Source: an uncultured Alsobacter sp.
GTDB taxonomy: Bacteria; Pseudomonadota; Alphaproteobacteria; Rhizobiales; Beijerinckiaceae
Assembly (NCBI RefSeq): GCF_945952055.1
Contig: NZ_CAMFHB010000022.1
Coordinates: forward strand, 36,317-100,316
Direction: 5' to 3'
DNA length: 64,000 nt
Positions 1-7,246 of the stretch are shown here, in pieces; within the stretch, counting starts at the first letter, position 1; the number at the start of each line of letters is the position of its first letter. A program made the translations under genes and the position numbers. Below the pieces are notes generated by a model. That model did not search any database. It saw nothing but the letters and a program-made list of their open reading frames with translations, and had not been told where the DNA came from.

Positions 1-1237
1 TCTGTTCCGGGGCTCCCTCGCCCTCCGCCGGGGCGGCGTCGCCGCGCGCATCCCCGGGGATCTCGTTCGCTGAATCCTTCGCGACTTCCGCCGCGGCTTC
101 GGCCTGGGCCGCCGCCTCGTCCGGGTCGACGGCCGCGGGCTTCTCCTCGGGCGCCTTGACCTTCGAAGCGGCCCGGGCCTCCTCGATGTTCCGCAAGCGC
201 TGGGCGACCCGCTCGCGGTTCTCCGCGACCATCTTGTTCGCTTCGTTGTAGTAGTCGTCCGGCGACTGCTTCACCTCCATGGCGAAGTTGCTGACGGTGG
301 CGTCGATCTGGTCCGACGTCAGGCACTTGTCGAGCTCGGCGCGGAGATCATCCAGGAGCTTGTCCCAGCGTTCATCGCCAGCCTGCTGCTGCTCCTTCGG
401 GGCCGTGGCCTGCGGCTTGGCGGCCTGCTGCTGGCCCATCTCGCCGTAGGCCTGGTCGGTGCGCCCCGTCGGCGCCGGCGTCTGCCGGTTGACGTGGACG
501 GCCGTCGGCGGCGCCGCGGACTTGTCCTCCAGCGCCGCCGGCGGGGCGGGCGGGCCGTCGATCGCCGGCGTCACGTCCCTGGCGATCGCCGCCGGGTCCA
601 TGATCTGCTGCCCTTCCATCTCCTCGGCCGTGTAGTCGTTTCCGAGCTCCTCGGGGAAGGCGCGGCGGAGCGCGGCGGCCTCGGCCACCTTCTCCAGCTG
701 GCCGCGTGGCCGCTTGGCCCACATATCGTTCGGGAGATCGGTGTTGCCGACGCGGGCGTAGCTCTCGGTCCAGTAGACCTTCGGCCCGACGAAGGCCTTC
801 GTGTGTTCGCCGAGAACCCTGTGCACCGTCATGCGGCACCACTCAGGGAACCGCACCGTCACCGACCTGGTCCCCTTTTTCGTGGTGCCGGTGAACGTCT
901 GCTCGACATCCGGGCCGAAGATCGCCTCGTCGATGCCCGCGTACTGCTTCGTCCGGAACGCCGTGGTCCGCACCTCGGAGATGCCGGGCCACACCGTCTC
1001 GATGTAGCCCTGCTTCTCGCTCGACCACATCGGGACGACGTGGACGGGCTTCTTGAAGATGTCGAGGTTGCGGGCGCGGCAGTAGCCGAGAGCCATGATC
1101 ACGGCTTGGGCCGACTGCGCCATCGGGAAGATCGCTTCGGTGAGCACCTTCCACTCGCCTTCATCCACCTGGTAGGTGGTCAGGGCGGACTTGTCGTATG
1201 GGAGCCGGACAGCCGGCAGGTTGCGTTCGGCGCTCAT
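1..1237 (-). CDS. bet: Bet/RecT-family single-strand annealing recombinase (3' end outside window)
   Basis: Phage annealing protein that pairs complementary single strands after exonuclease resection. About 412 residues are visible. The N-terminal half has the lambda Bet-like core (ALGYCRARNLDIFKKPVHVV at about residues 49-68, then a conserved W/Y-rich stretch and RPRGQLEKVAEAAALRRAFP near residue 190). The C-terminal part is Ala/Pro/Glu-rich and low in complexity, and runs off the window. The ATG at 1237 overlaps the upstream stop in a TGATG junction, so translation is probably coupled. It is the last visible gene of the leftward early operon. No partner exonuclease is visible here; it may lie to the left. 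Confidence 0.9.
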   Translation of the reverse strand, partial: MSAERNLPAVRLPYDKSALTTYQVDEGEWKVLTEAIFPMAQSAQAVIMALGYCRARNLDIFKKPVHVVPMWSSEKQGYIETVWPGISEVRTTAFRTKQYAGIDEAIFGPDVEQTFTGTTKKGTRSVTVRFPEWCRMTVHRVLGEHTKAFVGPKVYWTESYARVGNTDLPNDMWAKRPRGQLEKVAEAAALRRAFPEELGNDYTAEEMEGQQIMDPAAIARDVTPAIDGPPAPPAALEDKSAAPPTAVHVNRQTPAPTGRTDQAYGEMGQQQAAKPQATAPKEQQQAGDERWDKLLDDLRAELDKCLTSDQIDATVSNFAMEVKQSPDDYYNEANKMVAENRERVAQRLRNIEEARAASKVKAPEEKPAAVDPDEAAAQAEAAAEVAKDSANEIPGDARGDAAPAEGEGAPEQ

Positions 1238-1764
1238 CAGGCGGCGATCCTCTTCTTCGACTTGTTGCGCTGTTGCGTCGAGCGGTCGGCCCACCGGCAG
1301 TTGCCGGGCTCGTAGTGGCCATCCGGGTCGATGCGATCGATGGTCAGGCCGGCCGGGCGCTCACCCATGTCGGCGAGGAAATTCTGGAAGCCGTCGTCGC
1401 CGAGCCACTGTTCGCAGACACGGATGCCGCGGCCGCCGTAATGGCGAAAGTTGTCTGCGTCGGGATCCGTGCAGCGGACCCGCATCGCGACCCATGTCGA
1501 GTATGTCGGTGATTTCCGTTCCGTTCGGGCGTGCCCGTGATCGGCGCGGTTCAGCGAAACGAGCGCCCCCGTTGCGCACCCGCAGGACCGGCACCGACCT
1601 GCGCGGACCAACCATCCATCCCGACGGATCTCGGCCCCACAGTCGCAGCGAAACAACCACATCGTCCGCTTTCGGCCGTTGTGCATGTCCCCGTCGCGGC
1701 GGACCCCCGTCAGGAATCCGAACCGCTGCCCGGTGATGTCTATCGCCGCGTACGGGGTCTTCAT
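1237..1764 (-). CDS. HNH-like phage protein with paired-cysteine N-terminal domain
   Basis: A 175-residue protein. The N-terminus reads GQRFGFLTGV, followed by a probable zinc ribbon (RCDCG near residue 40, SCGC near residue 60). The C-terminus has YGGRGIRVCEQW, LTIDRIDPDGHYEPGNCRWA and QQRNK. This signature belongs to a small family common in phages and related to HNH/AP2-type endonucleases. The chemistry is not established, so nuclease activity is inferred. The gene sits between the radical SAM gene and bet with a TGATG overlap to bet. It could be a domesticated homing-type protein. Confidence 0.75.
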   Translation of the reverse strand: MKTPYAAIDITGQRFGFLTGVRRDGDMHNGRKRTMWLFRCDCGAEIRRDGWLVRAGRCRSCGCATGALVSLNRADHGHARTERKSPTYSTWVAMRVRCTDPDADNFRHYGGRGIRVCEQWLGDDGFQNFLADMGERPAGLTIDRIDPDGHYEPGNCRWADRSTQQRNKSKKRIAA

Positions 1765-1767
1765 GGT

Positions 1768-2733
1768 TCACGCCTCCGCGGTTGGGGCGTGGACTTCGGG
1801 ACGGCCGGCGCCGATGCTGGGCCGGGCCTTGTCGGGGTGCTGGCGCATCCAGTCCTGGACGAACCACAGCTGCCCGCACCCGCCGCCGATCGTGTCCTGG
1901 CCGGCCGGGTCGAAGACGCGGACATCGAATCCGCGCTGGACCAGCATCGCGCCGAAGTCGGTGGCCAGCTTGCGCTGGCGCTCGTTCGTGGCCGGGAGCC
2001 CGTCGGAGCGCTCGCACACGACGGACACGGTCGCGCACCAATAGTCAGGGTCGAACAGGCAGAGGAGGCGATCTGCGTCATCGGCGGCCGAGTTGCCGTC
2101 GTGCGCGCAGTAATTGAAGAAGGGCCTGCGCCCGGTCGCCGCGTACCAGTGCATCCCCTGGCGCACGATCTGGGAGAGCGTCAGCTTCTTGCGAAACGGG
2201 ATCAGCTTGTCGCGTTCGTGATCCAGCGTCTCATGCACGGAGAACTGCAGCCCGACAGGCGGAACGTCCCAACTCAGATTCTCGATGGCGGTCCACGCAT
2301 CCGGGCCCACATCCGGGGCCGACGTAGAGATCAGCAGCGCGGCGTTCGGGTAGAGGACGTGCAGCGTGCGGATCGCCACCTCGAGGTTCAGAGCGTTGAG
2401 CATCGGCTCGCCCATGCTCATGAACATGATCTGCAGGCGCTTCATCGACGCCGGGTTGACGCCGGTCTCCTCGATGCACTTCTCCACCTGGGCGACGATC
2501 TCGCTGGAGGTGAGGTTGCGGACGAAGTGATCGCCGGCGCCGCAGAAGCGGCATCCCATCGGGCACCCGGACTGCGTCGAGCAGCAGATGACCGTGCGGT
2601 CCTCGTAGGTCGGGTAGCGGTAGAGCACCGCCTCGGCGACCGCGTCATCTCGGGTGAAGACGAACTTGGCGACGTTCTGGGCCGCGTCGTCGATACGACG
2701 GACGTCCGACCACGTTGGGGTGAGAGTGTTCAT
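1768..2733 (-). CDS. RlmN/Cfr-family radical SAM protein, N-terminally short
   Basis: A 321-residue radical SAM enzyme of the family that methylates C2 (RlmN) or C8 (Cfr) of adenosine in RNA. The 4Fe-4S motif is C57-x3-C61-x2-C64. The two cysteines of the RlmN/Cfr methyl-transfer mechanism are also present: C50 in ICCSTQSGC (equivalent to E. coli C118) and C286 in GGGCGQLW (equivalent to C355). Other family marks are RNLTSSEI (72-79), MSMGEPMLN (105-113) and LQFSVHE (162-168). About 68 residues fewer precede the first cysteine than in E. coli RlmN, so the N-terminal RNA-recognition domain is absent or minimal. ATGA overlap with the upstream gene. Substrate unknown; tRNA or rRNA adenosine is the first guess. 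Confidence 0.88.
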   Translation of the reverse strand: MNTLTPTWSDVRRIDDAAQNVAKFVFTRDDAVAEAVLYRYPTYEDRTVICCSTQSGCPMGCRFCGAGDHFVRNLTSSEIVAQVEKCIEETGVNPASMKRLQIMFMSMGEPMLNALNLEVAIRTLHVLYPNAALLISTSAPDVGPDAWTAIENLSWDVPPVGLQFSVHETLDHERDKLIPFRKKLTLSQIVRQGMHWYAATGRRPFFNYCAHDGNSAADDADRLLCLFDPDYWCATVSVVCERSDGLPATNERQRKLATDFGAMLVQRGFDVRVFDPAGQDTIGGGCGQLWFVQDWMRQHPDKARPSIGAGRPEVHAPTAEA

Positions 2734-3815
2734 CGAGCGACGTCCTCCTCGTAGACCTCAGTTCCTGGGATGGGGATCGCGGAGCTCGGGCCGTTCTTTT
2801 CGGCCCAATCCTTCGCGGCGAATTCGCCGGCGGGTGTCTGGATGAACGCCTGCTTCACGGCGCTCATGTCGAGGATGCGGACCCGCTTCACGCTCTTGAG
2901 CCCGGTCTTGCGGGTGCCCGCGCCGCCGGCTCGCACCGCGGTCGTGGGCACGGTCGGCGCGACAGGGGCCGGGGCAGGGGCCTGCTGCGGTGGATCCTCG
3001 CCGCGCTCCGCTGCCGCGGCCGCCGCCGCTGCGGCACGCTCCTCGGCGGCCTTCTTTGCAGCCGCCGCGGCCTCGTCCTGCATCCGCTTCTTCTCGGCCT
3101 TCAGGAACTCGCCGATGGCGTCGCGCACGGTGACCTTCAGGGCGGCGGCATCGGCGATCACGTCGCGCCACTTGTCGTCGACCGCCCGGCCGGCGAGGAG
3201 GTGAGGCTCCTTCTCGTCCTTGCGCACCTCATCCGCCCGGGCCTCGAGCTTCGTCGCCCGGTCGCGGTACTCCGCGGCGAGATCCGCCTGCTCCTGCGTC
3301 AGGATCTTGCCGCCGATCGTCGCCAGCCACTCGTCGAAGGCCTTCTTCGCGGTGGTGACCGCGTCGACGGCGAGCTCGTGCTTCGACGGGCCGTCGGCCT
3401 TCTCGGAGTTGTCGCCGATGCCGCGCTCGTCGGTCGCCGGCTTGTCCTGCAGCGCGGCCGTCGCCTTCTCCTGGACGTCGTCCGGGAGATCAGCGGGCCA
3501 CACCCGGTGCTTCTGGACGTGCTGGTAGTGCTCGTAGGAGATCGGCGTCTTGCAGCAGGACTCGAAGATCCCGTAGACCTCGTCCTGCCCGGAGATGCGG
3601 CGCGCCTCGACGCCGATACCTACGAGGGCGCTCCACACTCCATCCGGCGACTTCCAGGTCGCCACAGGATCATCCGACCCCGGACGCGTCTTGGTCGCCT
3701 TGAACTTGCGCCGCCAGTAGCCCTGCTGGGGCTCACCCATGACGACCGACTGGCGATGCCCCTTGAGGGCCATCTGCCACCACAACCAAACGCTCGCCTC
3801 CGGAGCCGCGCTCAT
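2730..3815 (-). CDS. Coiled-coil phage protein of the recombination operon
   Basis: A 361-residue protein of unknown function. The start is the ATG at 3815, in a TGATG overlap with the upstream stop; a longer frame upstream runs through another gene and is not used. Residues about 130-270 are strongly helical and charged (AEYRDRATKLEARADEVRKD, then a long Ala/Lys/Glu stretch) and probably form a coiled coil. A Pro/Ala linker follows, then a basic conserved-looking tail (GLKSVKRVRILD). Proteins of this shape often sit beside Bet/RecT genes in phages, so a role in recombination or nuclease control is possible but not shown. Confidence 0.7.
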   Translation of the reverse strand: MSAAPEASVWLWWQMALKGHRQSVVMGEPQQGYWRRKFKATKTRPGSDDPVATWKSPDGVWSALVGIGVEARRISGQDEVYGIFESCCKTPISYEHYQHVQKHRVWPADLPDDVQEKATAALQDKPATDERGIGDNSEKADGPSKHELAVDAVTTAKKAFDEWLATIGGKILTQEQADLAAEYRDRATKLEARADEVRKDEKEPHLLAGRAVDDKWRDVIADAAALKVTVRDAIGEFLKAEKKRMQDEAAAAAKKAAEERAAAAAAAAAERGEDPPQQAPAPAPVAPTVPTTAVRAGGAGTRKTGLKSVKRVRILDMSAVKQAFIQTPAGEFAAKDWAEKNGPSSAIPIPGTEVYEEDVAR

Positions 3816-4309
3816 CAGAACTGCTCCGCGGGGGAGCCGCCGACCGCGGCGATCGCCTCGGCCGTATCGGTGATCGATGGTGGGGCAGCTGGGTAGAATT
3901 CCTCGACGGGCGGCGGCGCTGGCGCGGGCTCCAGGGGAGGGGCCGGGCCGTCGATGATCTTCGGTGTGGTCAGCGCCTTGAAGATCTCGCCGGTCTGCGG
4001 CGGGCACCGCTCGACATCGCCAGCGGACACCACAATCGGGGGCATCCCGTCTTCGATGGTGCAGACGACCCAATCGCCCACGATGGCCTGGACAACAGCA
4101 GCGCGCTTCATCGGCTGCGCCAGCGTGTGCACCATAACCACTTCGCCCACGTCATAGTGGCGCGTGATGACGTTGTGGATTTCCTCAGGGAGGACCGACA
4201 ACGTCCGGTATCCGATCTCCACGAAGACCGATGCACCTGGCCGCGGGTCGCTGGTGACGATCGCGCGGATGGCAACGACGTCACCCTTCCGCAATGGGTG
4301 GATGCTCAT
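3815..4309 (-). CDS. Hypothetical early-operon protein
   Basis: A 164-residue protein not recognised. Residues 1-100 look like a small beta-rich domain (GDVVAIRAIVTSD, VVMVHTLAQPM, DWVVCTIEDG). The C-terminus is Pro/Ala-rich. A TTG six bases upstream is in frame, but AGAGG at 4316-4320 has proper spacing only for the ATG at 4309, so that start was chosen. Stop overlaps the next ATG. Confidence 0.65.
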   Translation of the reverse strand: MSIHPLRKGDVVAIRAIVTSDPRPGASVFVEIGYRTLSVLPEEIHNVITRHYDVGEVVMVHTLAQPMKRAAVVQAIVGDWVVCTIEDGMPPIVVSAGDVERCPPQTGEIFKALTTPKIIDGPAPPLEPAPAPPPVEEFYPAAPPSITDTAEAIAAVGGSPAEQF

Positions 4310-4349
4310 GATCAACCTCTGGATGTTTTGTCGTTCGAGTCGTGGGGTG

Positions 4350-4382
4350 GACGCCGCGCCGGCTCATCATCGGCGCGGCGTC
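4350..4382. other. Perfect 12-bp inverted repeat (strong hairpin) between two early genes
   Basis: GACGCCGCGCCG at 4350-4361 pairs perfectly with 4371-4382 across a 9-nt loop. There is no T-tract on either side, so it is not a classical intrinsic terminator. It sits in the leader between the 112-aa gene and the gene starting at 4309 and could act in mRNA stability, partial termination or processing. Confidence 0.6.
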
Positions 4383-4388
4383 GCGCCG

Positions 4389-4727
4389 TCACTCCGCGGC
4401 TGCGGGAAGGGGTTCAGCCTGCGGAGGGACGGGAGGCGCCGCCTCCGCGGCAACCGGGGCAGGGGCGCGCTTCGGCTTGCTCTTGAAGTCGCCAGCTGCG
4501 TAGCGAGCGTTCCGGCAGAACCGAGCAGCCGCCTCAATGTGCTTGGCGAGCTCGGGCCTCTTGCCGGCCATGGCCTCGAGGAAGTCTTCCTGGGTGGCCT
4601 CGGACAGAACCTCGGCGGCGCTCAACTCCGGCGGCTTCGTCTCGGCGGCCTTCTTCAGCGACTTCTCGTACTCACGGCACTCCTTGGCCGTGTCGAAAAC
4701 CTTGCCGTCTTCAGCGGCGTACTTCAT
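4389..4727 (-). CDS. Hypothetical early-operon protein
   Basis: A 112-residue, charged, mostly helical protein with a Pro/Ala-rich tail. It begins MKYAAEDGKVFDTAKECREY, a pattern seen in small phage proteins whose first residues form a short beta hairpin followed by a helix. The ATG follows GAGG with good spacing. No function can be assigned. Confidence 0.65.
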   Translation of the reverse strand: MKYAAEDGKVFDTAKECREYEKSLKKAAETKPPELSAAEVLSEATQEDFLEAMAGKRPELAKHIEAAARFCRNARYAAGDFKSKPKRAPAPVAAEAAPPVPPQAEPLPAAAE

Positions 4728-4741
4728 CGGATCAACCTCGA

Positions 4742-4933
4742 TCAGCGGTAGGTGTGATGGTCGACGGGGCCCGGCAGATCGCCGTAGGCCTCGTCAAGGT
4801 CGCCTGGTTCATCGCGACCGCTTTGCGCGTGAGCCCAGACAAAGACGAAGATCAGGAAGAGGACGACCGCGACGGCGAGCATCGGGGCGACGACGAACAG
4901 CAGCGCCGCGCGTGCGATCTCGAGCCAGGTCAT
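4742..4933 (-). CDS. Small single-span membrane protein
   Basis: A 63-residue protein with one strong hydrophobic helix (residues about 7-33, LLFVVAPMLAVAVVLFLIFV) and a hydrophilic acidic tail. Its start overlaps the stop of the upstream gene (ATGA), which supports real translation. Unknown role at the inner membrane. Confidence 0.6.
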   Translation of the reverse strand: MTWLEIARAALLFVVAPMLAVAVVLFLIFVFVWAHAQSGRDEPGDLDEAYGDLPGPVDHHTYR

Positions 4934-5235
4934 GCCGCGCTCCTGGCGCGGGCGGTGGCGTCAGATCGGATCTCGCCAAGCCGGAGGTTCAGCCACGCGG
5001 TGATGCGCTCGATCTGGCCAGCGTTGAATGTCGGTCCGCGACGGAAGAACGGCACATCGTCCTCGATGGCCATCCATTCGCGAAGGTCGGCGCGGTACAG
5101 CGCCCAATAGGAAATCCGCTGGTTGATCTCGACGGCCTTCATCCCCGCGTCGGGAATGCCGTCCAAAGCGCGCTTGCAGTCCGCCAATACGGACAGGACA
5201 TCGCTCGCGTCTGCTGGCACGAAATCAGATGGCAT
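4930..5235 (-). CDS. Hypothetical early-operon protein
   Basis: A 101-residue protein not recognised, predicted helical (SDVLSVLADCKRALDG, ERITAWLNLRLGEI). The ATG at 5235 overlaps the upstream TGA; a GTG one codon earlier is a possible alternative. It lies in a tightly packed leftward operon. Confidence 0.6.
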   Translation of the reverse strand: MPSDFVPADASDVLSVLADCKRALDGIPDAGMKAVEINQRISYWALYRADLREWMAIEDDVPFFRRGPTFNAGQIERITAWLNLRLGEIRSDATARARSAA

Positions 5236-5573
5236 CACAGCGCTCCTGCGAGAAGCGAGTTCAGCCGGCGGATCTCGACAACGAGCGTGTTCAGCAACGG
5301 GATGAGCGCGGTCGGCGCAGCTTCTGGTAGCGCCTCCTCAGCAGCGAGGCCGATCAGCCACGCTGCATCACATCCAAAAGCACTGGCATAGTGCGCTGCG
5401 CTCGCAGCAGGGATTCCATTCTGGGTATTCTCGTGTGCCGCGTAGGTCGAAATCCGAATACCAAGCGCGCGCGCGGCCGCTGCGGCGGTTTCATAACCAG
5501 CACTCTTCCTCGCCTGGCGAAGACGGCTCGCCACGTTTTCGGCCTTCTGTCGCAAATCGGAGGGCTGCGGCAT
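5235..5573 (-). CDS. XRE-family HTH regulator, first gene of the leftward operon
   Basis: A 112-residue protein with an HTH_XRE-type domain at about residues 12-75 (VASRLRQARKSAGYETAAAAARALG, then STYAAHENTQNGIP and AWLIGL). A short helical tail follows. The chosen ATG at 5573 has GGAG five bases upstream and lies about 16 nt downstream of the predicted start of the leftward promoter. The frame stays open much further upstream, but that part crosses the promoter and is not coding. It is probably a second transcriptional regulator of the immunity region. Confidence 0.85.
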   Translation of the reverse strand: MPQPSDLRQKAENVASRLRQARKSAGYETAAAAARALGIRISTYAAHENTQNGIPAASAAHYASAFGCDAAWLIGLAAEEALPEAAPTALIPLLNTLVVEIRRLNSLLAGAL

Positions 5574-5596
5574 GTCGATCTCCGTTTCTGAAGCCG

Positions 5597-5625
5597 AATA
5601 TAGGCGCATGCGCATAACGTCGCAA
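5597..5625 (-). promoter_or_regulatory. Leftward early promoter (PL-like) with an operator in its spacer
   Basis: On the minus strand TTGCGA (-35, 5625-5620) and TATATT (-10, 5602-5597) are separated by exactly 17 bp. The spacer contains a copy of the 14-bp operator. Initiation would fall near 5590, giving a short leader with GGAG before the ATG at 5573. Confidence 0.8.
5602..5615 (-). promoter_or_regulatory. Repressor operator copy 1 (inside leftward promoter)
   Basis: Minus-strand sequence ATGCGCATGCGCCT, matching three other copies in the immunity region (form ATGCG-N-AT-R-CGCCT). Its position between -35 and -10 means bound protein would block RNA polymerase. The binding protein is inferred to be CI and/or the Cro-like protein. 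Confidence 0.75.
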
Positions 5626-5632
5626 CAAAAAA

Positions 5633-5646
5633 ATGCGAATGCGCCT
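5633..5646 (+). promoter_or_regulatory. Repressor operator copy 2
   Basis: ATGCGAATGCGCCT, identical to copy 4 at the rightward promoter and inverted relative to copy 1 with 17 bp between them. A TATTAT follows at 5646-5651, but no matching -35 is seen, so no promoter is claimed here. Confidence 0.7.
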
Positions 5647-5687
5647 ATTATGCCTTGCCAATGTGGCGGGTGCGACGATAGGAGTCG

Positions 5688-6033
5688 AAAGCCCCCCGGC
5701 TGGAACCGGAGGGCTTTGAAAACGAGGGCGGAGGGTCGGAAGACCGTGGCGCCCAAACCTGTACGAAACAGGAACTTCCCTACCACGGGGCACGGCCAAG
5801 GGAAAGCCCAGTCCGAAAGGGTGAGGGGCGGCCGTCGGAGAGCAGGTTCTCCGTGATAGCAGCACCCAAGTCGCAGGGGCCCTGCAGCCACCTTCGGCGC
5901 CAGTGAACGGCCCCGGCTCCGGCCAGCATGTTCACGGCATAGGGAGAACCTCGTGGTGCCGCAAGGCCCAGGGGCTTTCTCGTCCTATGCCAGATCCAGC
6001 CCCTCACCAACCAGCATGAAAGTTGAGATCTGG
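5688..6033. ncRNA. Candidate structured RNA in the gene-free immunity interval
   Basis: The stretch 5574-6069 holds the leftward promoter, two operators and no convincing gene. From 5688 to 6033 there are successive stems: 5688-5694/5711-5717 with inner CCGG pairs; 5744-5749/5783-5788 enclosing 5758-5762/5768-5772; 5836-5841/5848-5853; 5873-5885; 5936-5943/5984-5991 continued by GAGAA/TTCTC; and 5990-5996/6027-6033. The minus strand would be transcribed by read-through of the repressor gene. A minus-strand frame here reads GGLSTPIVAPATLARH, which resembles proteins annotated as Icd-like cell-division inhibitors in phage immunity regions. RNA function is an inference and the strand is unresolved. 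Confidence 0.5.
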
Positions 6034-6069
6034 TGTCGAATCACCAAGCTCGAGAAGCGCGACCCGCCA

Positions 6070-6780
6070 TCAGATCGCATCTGCGCCGTAGGCTGATATT
6101 CGCTTTATGGCCTTGTCGTAGACCACTGAGGCAATAACGACGCCGAGCACCTCAGCCTCTTGCTCCTGACTGAACTCGTCGTGATTCGCCCTATACGGAA
6201 TGGGCGATTGGTGGATCGGATTGGTCGACCGGGGCCAAAGCCACACGCGCCCCTTCTGATCGAGAACGACCTCCTTCACCGTGGCTTCGAAGTCGCCCGA
6301 CTCACCAGGCTGGATAACCACAACCTTGTCTCCGTTGGCGAGCTCCCAATCATAATCGTGCACACGCGCCACGATGATGATCGCACCTTCGGGATAGACG
6401 AGGTTCATCGAGTCTCCGCGGACTTCGAATGCAGAAAAGTCCGTCTGGATCAGACCAGACGGTGCGGGGATCTGGATTTTGTACTGGCGATCCTCAGGCC
6501 ACTCGATCGCGGGCACCCAATCGCCAGCCTGCACATGCCCCACAACCGTAGCGTATAAGCTCCACGTTTTTTCGGTATCTTGTTCCGCTTCCGTCAACTC
6601 CTCAAAGCTGATGCCAAGCGCTCGCGTTATGGCGTCGTAATTCCTGAACTGAGGCGTCTCGGTCCCGCGTTCCCATTTTGAAATCGTGGATTGGTCGACG
6701 CCGATCAACTGAGCGAACTCGACCTGCGTCATTCGACGCTCGCGGCGGATCTTCCTGAGAAGTGCGGGTAACTTGTTCAT
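6070..6780 (-). CDS. CI-like repressor, XRE domain plus S24/LexA autoprotease
   Basis: A 236-residue lysogeny repressor. Residues 7-60 form an XRE helix-turn-helix (RRMTQVEFAQLIGVDQSTIS). Residues about 78-225 form a LexA/CI-type self-cleaving peptidase: a probable cleavage bond A85-G86 in HVQAGDW, nucleophile S124 in RGDSMNL and general base K169 in ATVKE. RecA-stimulated self-cleavage, and so SOS induction, follows from the family. It is transcribed leftward, divergent from the Cro-like gene, with operator copy 3 about 36-49 bp upstream of its ATG, which suggests autoregulation. Confidence 0.92.
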   Translation of the reverse strand: MNKLPALLRKIRRERRMTQVEFAQLIGVDQSTISKWERGTETPQFRNYDAITRALGISFEELTEAEQDTEKTWSLYATVVGHVQAGDWVPAIEWPEDRQYKIQIPAPSGLIQTDFSAFEVRGDSMNLVYPEGAIIIVARVHDYDWELANGDKVVVIQPGESGDFEATVKEVVLDQKGRVWLWPRSTNPIHQSPIPYRANHDEFSQEQEAEVLGVVIASVVYDKAIKRISAYGADAI

Positions 6781-6815
6781 GGCCCGCTCTACTCCCTACG
6801 CAGCACATGCAGCAA

Positions 6816-6829
6816 ATGCGGATACGCCT
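6816..6829 (+). promoter_or_regulatory. Repressor operator copy 3
   Basis: ATGCGGATACGCCT, the most divergent of the four copies, in the intergenic region between the repressor and Cro-like genes. Its place upstream of the repressor start fits control of the repressor's own promoter. Confidence 0.65.
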
Positions 6830-6837
6830 TAAATCGG

Positions 6838-6866
6838 TTGCCACCTTATGCGAATGCGCCTATATT
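6838..6866 (+). promoter_or_regulatory. Rightward early promoter (PR-like)
   Basis: TTGCCA (6838-6843), a 17-bp spacer and TATATT (6861-6866). The same -10 and the same operator-in-spacer design occur at the leftward promoter. The expected transcription start is at about 6873, the A of the Cro-like ATG, so the first message should be leaderless. Confidence 0.8.
6848..6861 (+). promoter_or_regulatory. Repressor operator copy 4 (inside rightward promoter)
   Basis: ATGCGAATGCGCCT between the -35 and -10 of the rightward promoter, identical to copy 2. Confidence 0.75.
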
Positions 6867-6872
6867 CGACCC

Positions 6873-7097
6873 ATGAGCCCGATCAAAAACATCCGCGTTA
6901 ACCTGTTCAAGCTCACGCAGCCCGAGTTCGCCCGTGTGATCGGCGTGGACCAGGGGACGGTGAGCCGTTGGGAACGAGGCATGGACCCCACGCTAGGCCA
7001 GGCCCTCAAGATCAAAGAAGCAGCGTTGGCACGCGGCCTGGAGTGGGACAGCGACCTCCTGTTCCAGGTCGCCCCGGATAATCAGGCTGCCGAGTGA
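6873..7097 (+). CDS. Cro-like XRE regulator
   Basis: A 74-residue protein made almost entirely of one helix-turn-helix (LTQPEFARVIGVDQGTVSRW, residues 14-33). Its recognition region GVDQGTVSRWERG closely matches that of the divergent repressor (GVDQSTISKWERG), so both probably read the same operators. No Shine-Dalgarno is present; the promoter -10 ends 6 bp before the ATG, so translation is probably leaderless. Its position as first rightward gene is that of Cro. Confidence 0.88.
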   Translation: MSPIKNIRVNLFKLTQPEFARVIGVDQGTVSRWERGMDPTLGQALKIKEAALARGLEWDSDLLFQVAPDNQAAE

Positions 7098-7246
7098 CCG
7101 ACGTGGTGGCCCTCTCGCATTCTGCTCAACCGCTGCCATCGCCGTCTCCATTCGGGGTGGGGAAGCCGCGTTGCAGCGCTGGCGTCCCTGCTGACCTCGC
7201 CGCCCGTCTCAAGCGGCCTTCGATGAACAGATCATCGGAGGTTCGC

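Noticed and set aside
5646..5651. Rightward promoter at operator copy 2 (TATTAT)
   Set aside because: The place 17 bp upstream reads CAACAA, not a -35 element.
5780..6010. A 76-residue minus-strand protein in the immunity gap
   Set aside because: No ribosome site, unusual Trp/Arg-rich composition, and it overlaps the stems, which explain conservation better.
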